Shown piece by piece: positions 11,745-18,268 of a DNA stretch of 64,000 bases; position 1 is the stretch's first letter, and the number at the start of each line of letters is the position of its first letter. The translations under genes and the position numbers were made by a program. The DNA comes from a virus. The stretch is from IMG/VR virus record IMGVR_UViG_3300038299_000353, positions 1 through 64,000 of that record. One strand, written 5' to 3'. Under the pieces are notes generated by a model, which was given only the letters and a program-made list of their open reading frames with translations, searched no databases and was not told where the DNA came from.

Positions 11745-11795
11745 ATGTTGATACTATCCTTTATAATTGTGATCATACTAATCGTTAGAGATTGA
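11745..11795 (+). CDS. Possible 16-aa hydrophobic peptide
   Basis: MLILSFIIVIILIVRD followed by TGA, behind a short array. It has the same size class and composition as the micro-ORFs at 3954 and 10915. Its stop overlaps an ACCAGGTGAGCAT repeat. Confidence 0.35.
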   Translation: MLILSFIIVIILIVRD

Positions 11796-11833
11796 CCAGG
11801 TGAGCATGATTTGACCGTCTACCAGGTGAGCAT
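11795..11833 (+). promoter_or_regulatory. Direct repeat ACCAGGTGAGCAT x2, operator-like
   Basis: Identical 13-bp copies at 11795-11807 and 11821-11833, 26 bp apart, ending 28 bp before the -35 box at 11862. The core ACC-W-GGT is a dyad that also ends regulatory modules A, B and C. Probably binding sites for one regulator. Confidence 0.55.
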
Positions 11834-11834
11834 C

Positions 11835-11889
11835 TTTTTTTAAAAAGATTCATTTATGCCCTTGACGCACCTATCCATTGGTATACCTT
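11835..11889 (+). promoter_or_regulatory. Repeated promoter box for the gene at 11941
   Basis: TTTTTTAAAAAGATTCATTT, TTGACG at 11862-11867, 16 bp, TACCTT 11884-11889. Confidence 0.6.
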
Positions 11890-11902
11890 CGTTTATGTAG
11901 GG

Positions 11903-11916
11903 GAGCAATTCAGCTC
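11903..11916 (+). promoter_or_regulatory. Leader hairpin GAGC-AATTCA-GCTC
   Basis: The counterpart of the hairpin at 11070, with a compensated G-C to A-T change and the same loop, followed by AAACAACCC. It sits at the predicted 5' end of the transcript. Confidence 0.6.
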
Positions 11917-11940
11917 AAACAACCCTGCCTTATCAAACCT

Positions 11941-12270
11941 ATGAAGACTAAAGCCATACTAATCGATCCGAACCTACCACGCATTTCCGTTGAGCGTGTT
12001 GACGGTTTCGAAGATATCCAGCGCATGATTGATTGCCGCTGCTTCACATGTGTTCGCTTCCCAGATGGCAAGCACGTTGCATACGTTGACGACGAAGGTC
12101 TAATCAATGGCACGAAGCTTGGCGTCAAGTTCATTGACAGCATCTACCCAGATGCTTTGGCTGGCAAGATCCTTATCCTTGGCGATGACGGGCATGGCGG
12201 CGATGCTGACTGCGAGTTGACTGGATCAGACATTCAAGCGATGGTGAAGGGCATCGTTCAATTCTCATGA
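11941..12270 (+). CDS. DUF3846-like protein, 109 aa
   Basis: The frame is open from 11878, but that region is the structured leader, so ATG 11941 (MKTKAILIDPNLPRISVERV) is used. The pattern CFTCVRFPDGKHVAYVDDEG followed by LAGKILILGDDGHGGDADCE is that of DUF3846, a widespread phage and plasmid protein family of unknown function. GC-rich relative to its flanks. The stop overlaps the next start (ATGA). Confidence 0.65.
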   Translation: MKTKAILIDPNLPRISVERVDGFEDIQRMIDCRCFTCVRFPDGKHVAYVDDEGLINGTKLGVKFIDSIYPDALAGKILILGDDGHGGDADCELTGSDIQAMVKGIVQFS

Positions 12271-12395
12271 AGGTCTGGGAGTTTGGTGCGCTGATCCTGT
12301 TTGGGTTTATCATAGCGTTAGGAATTCTTTTAGGAATTCAGCTAGATGATAACGCTCAAGAGATTCAGCAAAGCACTTGGCACATCGCAGAATAA
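12267..12395 (+). CDS. Small single-span membrane protein, 42 aa
   Basis: Coupled to the previous gene by ATGA. MKVWEFGALILFGFIIALGI is a membrane helix, then LDDNAQEIQQSTWHIAE. The C-terminal pattern matches that of the peptide at 11539. Both peptides follow genes with the same promoter and leader hairpin. Topology is likely N-in with a polar tail outside; function unknown. Confidence 0.65.
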   Translation: MKVWEFGALILFGFIIALGILLGIQLDDNAQEIQQSTWHIAE

Positions 12396-12401
12396 ACTAA
12401 C

Positions 12402-12431
12402 GGGGGGTAATTAGCGTTACCCCCCCTTTTT
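12402..12431 (+). terminator. Intrinsic terminator at the end of the early arm
   Basis: GGGGGGTAA (12402-12410), loop TTAGCG, TTACCCCCC (12417-12425), one more C, then five T. A very stable end to rightward transcription before the leftward genes. The following 12432-12567 is AT-rich with no supported gene. Confidence 0.9.
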
Positions 12432-12567
12432 GCGCTTTGCGAGAAAAAAATAAATTTTTTTTTAGCGGTGGGGGACCCAACTTATACGCTACGAAACGGG
12501 AAAAATCACTTTTATACCCCGCTATTGAATTGACCCCTCATATGGAATCCAAAAAAAACCCGACCCT

Positions 12568-13113
12568 CTATTTTCTCCCAGGGAAATTTTCCATAAACCC
12601 TTCCACATCAACCTCGCAGCTCACAACGTCCCCATAATGGGGCCATCGAATGACATAATCGGCCTTATCTCTCAAAACCTTATCATGCCTCTCCTCTAAC
12701 TCATTTGCTGCAGCCACTCCAATTTTGTCCACATAAACAATAGTCCCACCCATCCCTTTTATGGCATCAATTTCAATTGGAAACCTAACATCTGGTACAA
12801 TGCCGCGAGTGCCTACAGCGGCGATAGCCTTGTCCATCCATATGGTGTCGCCGAACTTCTTCTTCATGGCTTGGCCATATTCTACTAGCATGGGGCGAAT
12901 GAGTTCTTTTTCCAGTGAAATTTCGGTGAAGGCCGAAATGCCAAAGTGTTTTTGGAAAAAGGGTTCGCAGTCTTCTTTCAGCGCCTTGGCGAAGGAGATT
13001 ATTTTCATTTCTTCTCCCCAGTTCTTAAGGAATTTCTGCTGCAAGATTTTTGCGGCTGTGTCTTTGCCCGATCTGGCAAAACCAGCGATGCCAATTAGTC
13101 TAGGTCGTAGCAT
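12568..13113 (-). CDS. Deoxynucleoside monophosphate kinase-like protein
   Basis: 181 residues. The N-terminus LIGIAGFARSGKDTAAKIL is a P-loop (GFARSGKDT, residues about 11-19) of the type found in phage dNMP kinases related to T4 gp1. These phosphorylate dNMPs with ATP to supply DNA synthesis. IVPDVRFPIEIDAI and ELEERHDKVLRDKADYVI fit the core and C-terminal parts of such kinases. The start overlaps the preceding gene by 19 nt. It is the last gene of the leftward unit from about 14.4 kb, with thioredoxin and nuclease genes. Substrate preference is not predictable. Confidence 0.75.
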   Translation of the reverse strand: MLRPRLIGIAGFARSGKDTAAKILQQKFLKNWGEEMKIISFAKALKEDCEPFFQKHFGISAFTEISLEKELIRPMLVEYGQAMKKKFGDTIWMDKAIAAVGTRGIVPDVRFPIEIDAIKGMGGTIVYVDKIGVAAANELEERHDKVLRDKADYVIRWPHYGDVVSCEVDVEGFMENFPGRK

Positions 13114-13331
13114 ACGATAAATCCCTTTCCATTCGGCTGAACTCCCATTACATTGTAGTCAATCCACTCGATGGCTTCTTCGCTACTCATTTGTTCACTA
13201 AAATGTTCATACATTTTCTTATATGAGTAAATTAAAACTCCCTCATCATCGTGACCTAGGACGCATTCGTCTAAACCCGTTAGGATTAACGCTTCTTCGT
13301 GCAGGAGACCTGCGATTATATCTATATTCAT
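13095..13331 (-). CDS. Small acidic hypothetical protein, 78 aa
   Basis: Starts MNIDIIAGLLHEEALILTGL. Acidic, mixed alpha/beta, no domain recognised. A promoter on the minus strand (TTGACA 13367-13362, 16 bp, AATAAT) ends 8 nt before the ATG, so a leaderless mRNA can be made in addition to read-through from upstream. It overlaps the kinase gene by 19 nt. Confidence 0.6.
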   Translation of the reverse strand: MNIDIIAGLLHEEALILTGLDECVLGHDDEGVLIYSYKKMYEHFSEQMSSEEAIEWIDYNVMGVQPNGKGFIVCYDLD

Positions 13332-13339
13332 AATTTGTT

Positions 13340-13367
13340 ATTATTTTGCTTATTTTGTAAATGTCAA
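13340..13367 (-). promoter_or_regulatory. Leaderless-type promoter for the gene at 13331
   Basis: Minus strand TTGACA (13367-13362), 16 bp, AATAAT (13345-13340), 8 nt to the ATG at 13331. It overlaps the 3' end of the upstream gene. Confidence 0.6.
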
Positions 13368-13828
13368 TCTTTAAATTTCCTCAATTGACCTTGCTCTAGG
13401 CAATATCCTTCGCCATGACCAAGATTTTTAATATTTTCCTTTTTGATTAGGTCCTTTTTAAAGGCCCAGCCTGGAAATGTTACAGTGCTGTCTTCGACGG
13501 TGGCAAGGACATACATATCTACGTCGTCATTAACCTTTAGGGTTGAAAGCAGTTTTCCGTTCTTATATTTGGTAGACTTAATGTCATACCTATACCCCTT
13601 ATAAGTGCCATCCTCACTGCCACTTCTTGGCGTGAGACCAAGGTCTGGAAATGTGTTAAAATGCTTGGAGAAGGCGTACTCTGCCATAAGTCCCATAACG
13701 TCAGCTTCGGAGCCATCCTGGTCTCCCATCTTTGCGTCCTTTACGCCAGCACTTCTGGCAATAAGAGATCTCATCCTGCCAATGATTTGACATACAGTTA
13801 CTTCGTCTGGATTTAATTTTACTTTCAT
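13364..13828 (-). CDS. Predicted PD-(D/E)XK nuclease-like protein, 154 aa
   Basis: GLMAEYAFSKHFN is followed by GYRYDIKSTKYKNG, which has the E...D-x-K spacing of small PD-(D/E)XK nucleases (Glu in the first helix, then D-I-K in a strand). A beta-rich C-terminus with DMYVLATVEDSTVTFPGW follows. Related phage proteins are annotated as endonucleases or restriction-like proteins. The start overlaps the thioredoxin stop (ATGA). Substrate unknown; the fold assignment is an inference from the motif. Confidence 0.6.
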   Translation of the reverse strand: MKVKLNPDEVTVCQIIGRMRSLIARSAGVKDAKMGDQDGSEADVMGLMAEYAFSKHFNTFPDLGLTPRSGSEDGTYKGYRYDIKSTKYKNGKLLSTLKVNDDVDMYVLATVEDSTVTFPGWAFKKDLIKKENIKNLGHGEGYCLEQGQLRKFKD

Positions 13829-14034
13829 AGGCCTAGCTTCTCTGCGATTGCGTCTGCACCAAAAATAACTTCTCCAGTATCTGTAACCAAGCTAGGTACA
13901 GACCTAATTCCGTGCTGCATAAAGAAATTGGGATCAACATCCATATCTTTATATTCGACCTTTACCCCAGAACTCTCGATTCTGGCTTTTAATGTTTTAC
14001 ATGGAGCGCACCATGATGCTGTTGCTATTTTCAT
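13825..14034 (-). CDS. Mini-thioredoxin/glutaredoxin-like protein, 69 aa
   Basis: Starting at ATG 14034, MKIATASWCAPCKTLKARIE carries the redox motif WCAPC (residues 8-12), and IRSVPSLVTDTGEVI carries the cis-proline loop. At 69 residues it is much shorter than E. coli thioredoxin and matches phage and archaeal mini-thioredoxins. A longer frame to 14079 runs into the tRNA and is rejected. It may supply electrons to a ribonucleotide reductase coded elsewhere. Coupled to the next gene by ATGA. Confidence 0.8.
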   Translation of the reverse strand: MKIATASWCAPCKTLKARIESSGVKVEYKDMDVDPNFFMQHGIRSVPSLVTDTGEVIFGADAIAEKLGL

Positions 14035-14045
14035 ATTTTTTAAAT

Positions 14046-14121
14046 TGGTGGACCCACTGGGACTTGAACCCAGACTCAACGGATTATGAATCCGCTGCTT
14101 TAACCATTAAGCTATGCGTCC
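14046..14121 (-). tRNA. tRNA with anticodon CAU (Met or Ile2)
   Basis: 76 nt including an encoded CCA. D-stem GCTT/AAGC, anticodon stem GCGGA/TCCGT with loop TTCATAA, T-arm CTGGG-TTCAAGT-CCCAG and discriminator A. The acceptor GGACGCA/TGGGTCC has one G-G mismatch at the fifth pair. G1-C72 rules out a normal initiator tRNA. CAU could be elongator Met, or Ile if the C is modified by TilS. Confidence 0.85.
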
Positions 14122-14141
14122 TATTTTGAATGTTTTTAAAT

Positions 14142-14218
14142 TGGTACTCCGAGCAGGACTTGAACCTGCGACCCACGGTTTAGAAAACCGTTGCTCTATC
14201 CAGCTGAGCTATCGGAGC
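14142..14218 (-). tRNA. tRNA-Arg (anticodon UCU)
   Basis: 77 nt with CCA encoded. Acceptor GCTCCGA/TCGGAGT (first pair G-U), D-arm GCTC-AGCTGGATA-GAGC, anticodon loop TTTCTAA, T-arm GCAGG-TTCAAGT-CCTGC. It reads AGA/AGG, which are the dominant arginine codons in the late genes (for example in the tape measure), so it fits phage codon demand. Confidence 0.9.
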
Positions 14219-14397
14219 ATAAATGAGTGTAGGAACGAGTCTCTCTCTCTTTTCGATATTCGTAAAGGCCCGACCGAATACCGCCTACATAAATTTATAT
14301 TTTGAAAGTTATGTTTTTTTTGTTTTGATGTCAAATGTTTTTTTCAATTAATTGGAATAATGTTATTTAGTCACTCAATCCCTTAACTATTCGCATC

Positions 14398-14425
14398 ATA
14401 ATAGGTTAAAAGGGCCGTTTGTCAA
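14398..14425 (-). promoter_or_regulatory. Promoter of the leftward tRNA-thioredoxin unit
   Basis: Minus strand TTGACA (14425-14420), 16 bp, TATTAT (14403-14398). It points toward the two tRNAs and the four genes beyond. The divergent late region starts at 14471. The remainder of 14219-14486 holds no gene. Confidence 0.7.
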
Positions 14426-14470
14426 GTTAAATTAAAACTTATTATTAAATTCGTATAAAGCTCTTTTCAG

Positions 14471-14478
14471 TGTAAATC
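14471..14478 (+). promoter_or_regulatory. Late promoter motif TGTAAATC
   Basis: Lies 8 nt before ATG 14487, at the first late gene. One of at least eleven TGTAATA/TGTAAATA-type motifs in front of late genes. Confidence 0.55.
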
Positions 14479-14486
14479 TACCATAG

Positions 14487-14837
14487 ATGGACACTCTGCA
14501 TACTATACGCCACGACATACATTCTTCTCAAACATTTGAAGCATTTACTTCTGGTAATTTCGTATCGGGGATATTGGATTTTTTCCCTTTATATCCGACT
14601 GGTATTCCTCAAAATTACCACATGTATATCTATGCGATGCAGGAGTACAATAGAAAGCTTGATGGTTTCGGTGGCCAAGTAATAGAGCCAGTTGACGCTG
14701 GGTTTAGACCTATAGATTTTGCAAGTTTCTTTGGTGGCATACCAAGTTCTGGACTAGATGACTACCTGCTAATAGAAGCTGGTGGTTTTTTATTACAGCA
14801 AAATTCTTTTAAGCTTGTTCTAGAGCAGGATAACTAG
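14487..14837 (+). CDS. Hypothetical late protein, 116 aa
   Basis: First gene of the late region. The sequence is rich in Gly, Phe and Pro (SGILDFFPLYPTGIPQNYHM) and looks like a structural or head-associated protein, but no family is recognised. It has its own late promoter motif, and another motif precedes the next gene 40 nt downstream. Confidence 0.6.
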   Translation: MDTLHTIRHDIHSSQTFEAFTSGNFVSGILDFFPLYPTGIPQNYHMYIYAMQEYNRKLDGFGGQVIEPVDAGFRPIDFASFFGGIPSSGLDDYLLIEAGGFLLQQNSFKLVLEQDN

Positions 14838-14862
14838 TTTTTACTCTATTTTCCTAAATTGG

Positions 14863-14870
14863 TGTAAATA
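14863..14870 (+). promoter_or_regulatory. Late promoter motif TGTAAATA
   Basis: Ends 6 nt before ATG 14877. Only the first base after TG-phase differs from the T4 late promoter TATAAATA. Confidence 0.6.
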
Positions 14871-14876
14871 AATATT

Positions 14877-16217
14877 ATGCCTAAAACAGAATTCAATGCG
14901 GTTAGCAGCATGTTTGAGCTTTCCCATCAGGCTGGGAACATTCCGCATATATTTGATCAAGCAAGTGGGGCTTACAGACCCTTAGTCACTGAGGACTTCT
15001 CTCTTGCTAGTTCGGCTGGTGAAGCGAATATAGACGCATTTAATCGCTTGAGAGTATCTGAGCCTTTAACTCTTTTCGATTCTAGCCATAGATACAGCGA
15101 CAACGATTTATGGTCTGAATTTCACTCTGGCCCAAATAGTTCTGGGGTTTTTAATCTAAATCAAGGTCTCATGGATCTGAATGTAGATACCACCTCTGGT
15201 TCCCAAGTACTTAGAGAGACTACGAAAATTTTCTCATACCAACCAGGAAAAAGTTTATTGGTTATGGCTACACTTGTAATGAGTCCAGCTAAAGAAGGCT
15301 TACGACAAAGGGTTGGGTATTTCGGAGCCGATAATGGGTTTTATGTACAAAAGGATGATTTTGATATCAGTTTAGTCGAAAGACATTCTACTTTAGGAGG
15401 TGTCGAAGAAAATATAATACTCCAAGAAGATTGGAGTGTGGATAAACTAGATGGAACTGGAAAATCTGGAATTACCTTGGATTTGTCCAAAGGGCAAATA
15501 CTATGGTCTGACATAGAGTGGCTTGGCGTTGGGACAGTGAGAATGGGTTTTGTTATTAACGGCCAATTCATTATTTGCCATAAGTTCCATCACGCTAATT
15601 TACTTGATAGAACTTACGTCACTACAGCATCTTTGCCACTTAGGTACGAAATAACGAATAAGACCGACACTTCTGGCAATAGCACTTTAAAACAAATATG
15701 CTCCACTGTTATTTCTGAAGGTGGCTATGAATTAGCTGGCCTACAGCAAGCCATAGGCACGCCGATAACTCTTCCAAAAGACCTTGGTGCTGCTGGGACG
15801 AGAGCGCCAATAGTAACTATTAGGCTCAAAATAGATAGACCAGACGCCGTAGTTATCTTAACAGCTCTTTCGTTATTGGGAGTAAACAACAACACCAATT
15901 TCAGATGGGAGGTAATTGCTTCTGGAATCACTTCTGGTGGATCAGGAACTTGGATTTCAGCTGGGCTTAGAAGCTCTGTTGAATATAAGCTTGATGCAGA
16001 AACTATTTCTGGAGGAAGAGTTCTAGCCTCTGGTTATGTACAAGGCTCTAACCAGGGGTCAGTGCCAGTCGATATCTCGAAAGAAGCTTTATTTAAGTTT
16101 CAACTAGAAAGAAATTCTTTTACCAACGAACGTTTTGAAATATCACTCGTATGTGCTGCCAGTATAGGTGGTGCGGATGTTTTCGGGTCTTTAGACTGGG
16201 AAGAGGCCTCTAGATAA
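14877..16217 (+). CDS. Virion structural protein, 446 aa
   Basis: NIDAFNRLRVSEPLTLFDSS near residue 50 and GTVRMGFVINGQFIICHKFH near 222 are typical of a family of beta-rich phage structural proteins. Members have the pattern DAFGRLRVSEP...LFDS and are thought to be head or tail decoration or fibre proteins. No enzyme motif. The N-terminus (about 45 residues) may be an attachment segment. The next gene starts directly after the stop. Confidence 0.65.
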   Translation: MPKTEFNAVSSMFELSHQAGNIPHIFDQASGAYRPLVTEDFSLASSAGEANIDAFNRLRVSEPLTLFDSSHRYSDNDLWSEFHSGPNSSGVFNLNQGLMDLNVDTTSGSQVLRETTKIFSYQPGKSLLVMATLVMSPAKEGLRQRVGYFGADNGFYVQKDDFDISLVERHSTLGGVEENIILQEDWSVDKLDGTGKSGITLDLSKGQILWSDIEWLGVGTVRMGFVINGQFIICHKFHHANLLDRTYVTTASLPLRYEITNKTDTSGNSTLKQICSTVISEGGYELAGLQQAIGTPITLPKDLGAAGTRAPIVTIRLKIDRPDAVVILTALSLLGVNNNTNFRWEVIASGITSGGSGTWISAGLRSSVEYKLDAETISGGRVLASGYVQGSNQGSVPVDISKEALFKFQLERNSFTNERFEISLVCAASIGGADVFGSLDWEEASR

Positions 16218-16766
16218 ATGAGCTACTTATCCGCCCTAATAGACTTTAATGGGAAGGTAGATGGATGTAATGGTATTATTTGCGGATGCAATGAAGTTGC
16301 AAGCGCATTCGATTTAAAGATACAAGGCAACGATTGCGTTGTAGATATCAATTTAAACAAAGAACATTCGCCAGTCTTCAAATATAAAGAGTATCACCAA
16401 TCCTGTATGGAAAATATGCTTATCCCAGCAATTCAACCAGATGTAGATATAAAATATTTGGCAGCTATATTTGACTGGTTCGGGTCTTTCAAGATATTGC
16501 AAGTGGGAGAAAGATACTATCCACAGGTGGTTTTTAAATCTAAGGAAATTTCACACTTCTTATGCGGTCACCTAGGAAAACCAGTTAAGGATACTTTAAC
16601 TTTACATTCAAAAGAGATTTTATATTTTTTAGAAAACACTAAAAATTTTATGTTAAGAAGAACTGAAGAGGCTGAGGTGGTACTTGAATGTGCCATAGAC
16701 TCTAAAAACCCCTATAATAAAGATAGAATGTTTTTATTAAAAGATTATTTAAAAAAAGCTATTTAA
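16218..16766 (+). CDS. Degenerate double-LAGLIDADG-like protein, 182 aa
   Basis: Two copies of a LAGLIDADG-like helix motif are visible: YLSALIDFNGKV at residues 3-14 and YLAAIFDWFGSF at 80-91. The spacing is that of a half-size homing endonuclease domain pair. The metal-binding acid before the last Gly is replaced (Asn in the first, Phe in the second), so cleavage activity is doubtful. Cysteines near residues 17-25 are unusual. ATG follows the previous stop directly. It could be a domesticated DNA-binding protein. I do not know of a family match. Confidence 0.5.
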   Translation: MSYLSALIDFNGKVDGCNGIICGCNEVASAFDLKIQGNDCVVDINLNKEHSPVFKYKEYHQSCMENMLIPAIQPDVDIKYLAAIFDWFGSFKILQVGERYYPQVVFKSKEISHFLCGHLGKPVKDTLTLHSKEILYFLENTKNFMLRRTEEAEVVLECAIDSKNPYNKDRMFLLKDYLKKAI

Positions 16767-16777
16767 TGTAAAAGCAG

Positions 16778-16785
16778 TGTAATAC
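16778..16785 (+). promoter_or_regulatory. Late promoter motif TGTAATAC
   Basis: 18 nt before ATG 16804, a longer spacing than elsewhere. A related TGTAAAAG lies at 16767. Confidence 0.45.
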
Positions 16786-16803
16786 ACACTACATACATAC
16801 TGC

Positions 16804-17127
16804 ATGAATATAAACGAAAATAATCGATTAGACCGCATTGAAGAGAAGATAGATAAGATGGCAGAAGCTATTATATCTATAGCTCGTGCTGAAGAGAGAA
16901 TATCTACTTTGGATAACTCTACTAAGATTATTCTTAAGAGGATGGTTGATCAGGATGATCGATTGAGATTGCTTGAGAGAGACCTATCTCACGTTGAAGA
17001 TACCACGCAGACTATTCGGTCTGTAGTATGGACTATAACGACAGCAGTAATTGGAGCATTAGTTGCTGGATTTATTTGGATGTTTGGTACACTTCCATTC
17101 AATGGCAGTAATCTGCCAGGTCGTTAA
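16804..17127 (+). CDS. Coiled-coil protein with C-terminal membrane anchor, 107 aa
   Basis: Residues 1-65 are a heptad-rich helix (RLDRIEEKIDKMAEAIISIA and RLRLLERDLSHVEDTTQTIR). Residues 72-95 (VVWTITTAVIGALVAGFIWM) form one transmembrane segment. This layout is that of XhlA-like or DUF7201-type phage proteins, often placed with lysis functions, although no holin or endolysin is adjacent here. A holin-accessory role is possible but unproven. Confidence 0.65.
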   Translation: MNINENNRLDRIEEKIDKMAEAIISIARAEERISTLDNSTKIILKRMVDQDDRLRLLERDLSHVEDTTQTIRSVVWTITTAVIGALVAGFIWMFGTLPFNGSNLPGR

Positions 17128-17249
17128 CAGGTAATTATCTAACAGTAGTTAAGCTACTGCTTAATTAAAAGGCACTGCCTTTAGGTAGAAAATAATCTGC
17201 TTTAATTTTAAAAATTGTTTTTTTAAATAAAAAAACATATATATAATAT

Positions 17250-17570
17250 ATGAAATTTTGTACAGACTGCGGTTCAAAGGTGAAGCCATCTAATGGCTCC
17301 TACCCTAAATTTTGTGCTGAATGCGGAAACGCATTTGGCGTTAAAACTATAAAGAAAGAAGTGTTCGAGGAGGCTGATGAAGTAGATGAGTTCTCTCTAT
17401 CAAGCCTAGACTTTGATTTTTCGAATGAAGATGATTCTGTTCTAAAAATCGAAAACGTTATAGGTTCCAGCGAAAGTGGCGAACCAAAAAAAATAAGTAG
17501 AAAAACGTCCTTTGCAAGTATTGATGAGCTAAGAGTTAGAATGAAGCAAAATTCAATTGACGAAGCGTAA
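17250..17570 (+). CDS. Zinc-ribbon protein, 106 aa
   Basis: The N-terminus MKFCTDCGSKVKPSNGSYPK continues to FCAECGNAF, a CxxC-x(n)-CxxC zinc ribbon (residues 4-25). The remainder is acidic and low in order, with a basic Ser-rich end. It directly precedes and overlaps (TAATG) the sigma-like gene, so it may be a co-activator or partner in late transcription. A palindromic AT-rich run (ATATATAATAT) just before the ATG could hold a promoter. Confidence 0.65.
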   Translation: MKFCTDCGSKVKPSNGSYPKFCAECGNAFGVKTIKKEVFEEADEVDEFSLSSLDFDFSNEDDSVLKIENVIGSSESGEPKKISRKTSFASIDELRVRMKQNSIDEA

Positions 17571-18268
17571 TGATGATTTTTGAAGACGTTGAGCCGAATA
17601 TAGAGAAACTACTAATTAGATACAGAAACAAGTGGAATCTTGATGTGATTAGACACTATGAGTTTGAAGACTTTAAGCAAGATGTGAAACTTCATATTTA
17701 TCTTAAATTCCAAAAATGGAAGCAATCGGAACCTTTTGACCCTTGGTGTTCTAGAGTTATTCACAACCAACTTATTAACAAGAAGAGGAATCTATTTACC
17801 AATCATAGTAAACCTTGCTCTGATTGTTTTTTTAACAATGGTGGTGATTCATGTGGATTCACAGAGAATAAGACTCAGTCTGTTGAGTGCAGTAAGTTCA
17901 AGCAATGGACAAAAGGCAAGAAAAGTGCTTATGAAATAAAGACTGCAACCGATATTGACTCTGATTTTTTGGAGATATCTAGAGTCGAAGACTTAAATAT
18001 AGATTACGAAAAGTTTCTGTCTTCAATTAGATTGGAGATACTTGATCGGATTAAAAATGCAAAGTACAAGATGACTTCCACTACACTAAAGATATTTGAT
18101 ATGACTTATCTACAAAAAAAAGATGACAATGACATATCAAGAACGCTAGGATATACTACTAGTGAGAGAAATAGGAATCCAGGATATAGGAATCTGTCTT
18201 TACATAGAAAGATAATTAAAGAAATAGCAAAAGAACTTTTAACCAAAGAAGACTACGATTTTGTATGA
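17570..18268 (+). CDS. Sigma-factor-like protein, putative late sigma
   Basis: 232 residues. Residues 30-75 (FEDFKQDVKLHIYLKFQKW and EPFDPWCSRVIHNQLINKKR) match the helical region 2 of sigma factors, where an acidic-rich helix is followed by F-x-x-W and an RN-type helix. Residues 83-107 contain four cysteines (83, 86, 95, 107) that suggest a zinc-binding insertion. Residues 170-220 (LKIFDMTYLQKKDDNDISRT) fit a region-4 helix-turn-helix. Similar cysteine-containing sigma-like proteins occur in other phages. It would direct host RNA polymerase to late promoters, like T4 gp55. Confidence 0.65.
   Translation: MMIFEDVEPNIEKLLIRYRNKWNLDVIRHYEFEDFKQDVKLHIYLKFQKWKQSEPFDPWCSRVIHNQLINKKRNLFTNHSKPCSDCFFNNGGDSCGFTENKTQSVECSKFKQWTKGKKSAYEIKTATDIDSDFLEISRVEDLNIDYEKFLSSIRLEILDRIKNAKYKMTSTTLKIFDMTYLQKKDDNDISRTLGYTTSERNRNPGYRNLSLHRKIIKEIAKELLTKEDYDFV

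Noticed and set aside
12437-12637. 66-codon + strand ORF after the early terminator
   Set aside because: It overlaps the end of the dNMP kinase gene on the other strand, has no leader signal and has low-complexity composition.
16804-17127. Firm holin call for the coiled-coil membrane protein
   Set aside because: Only one membrane span and no endolysin or spanin next to it; left as a possibility.
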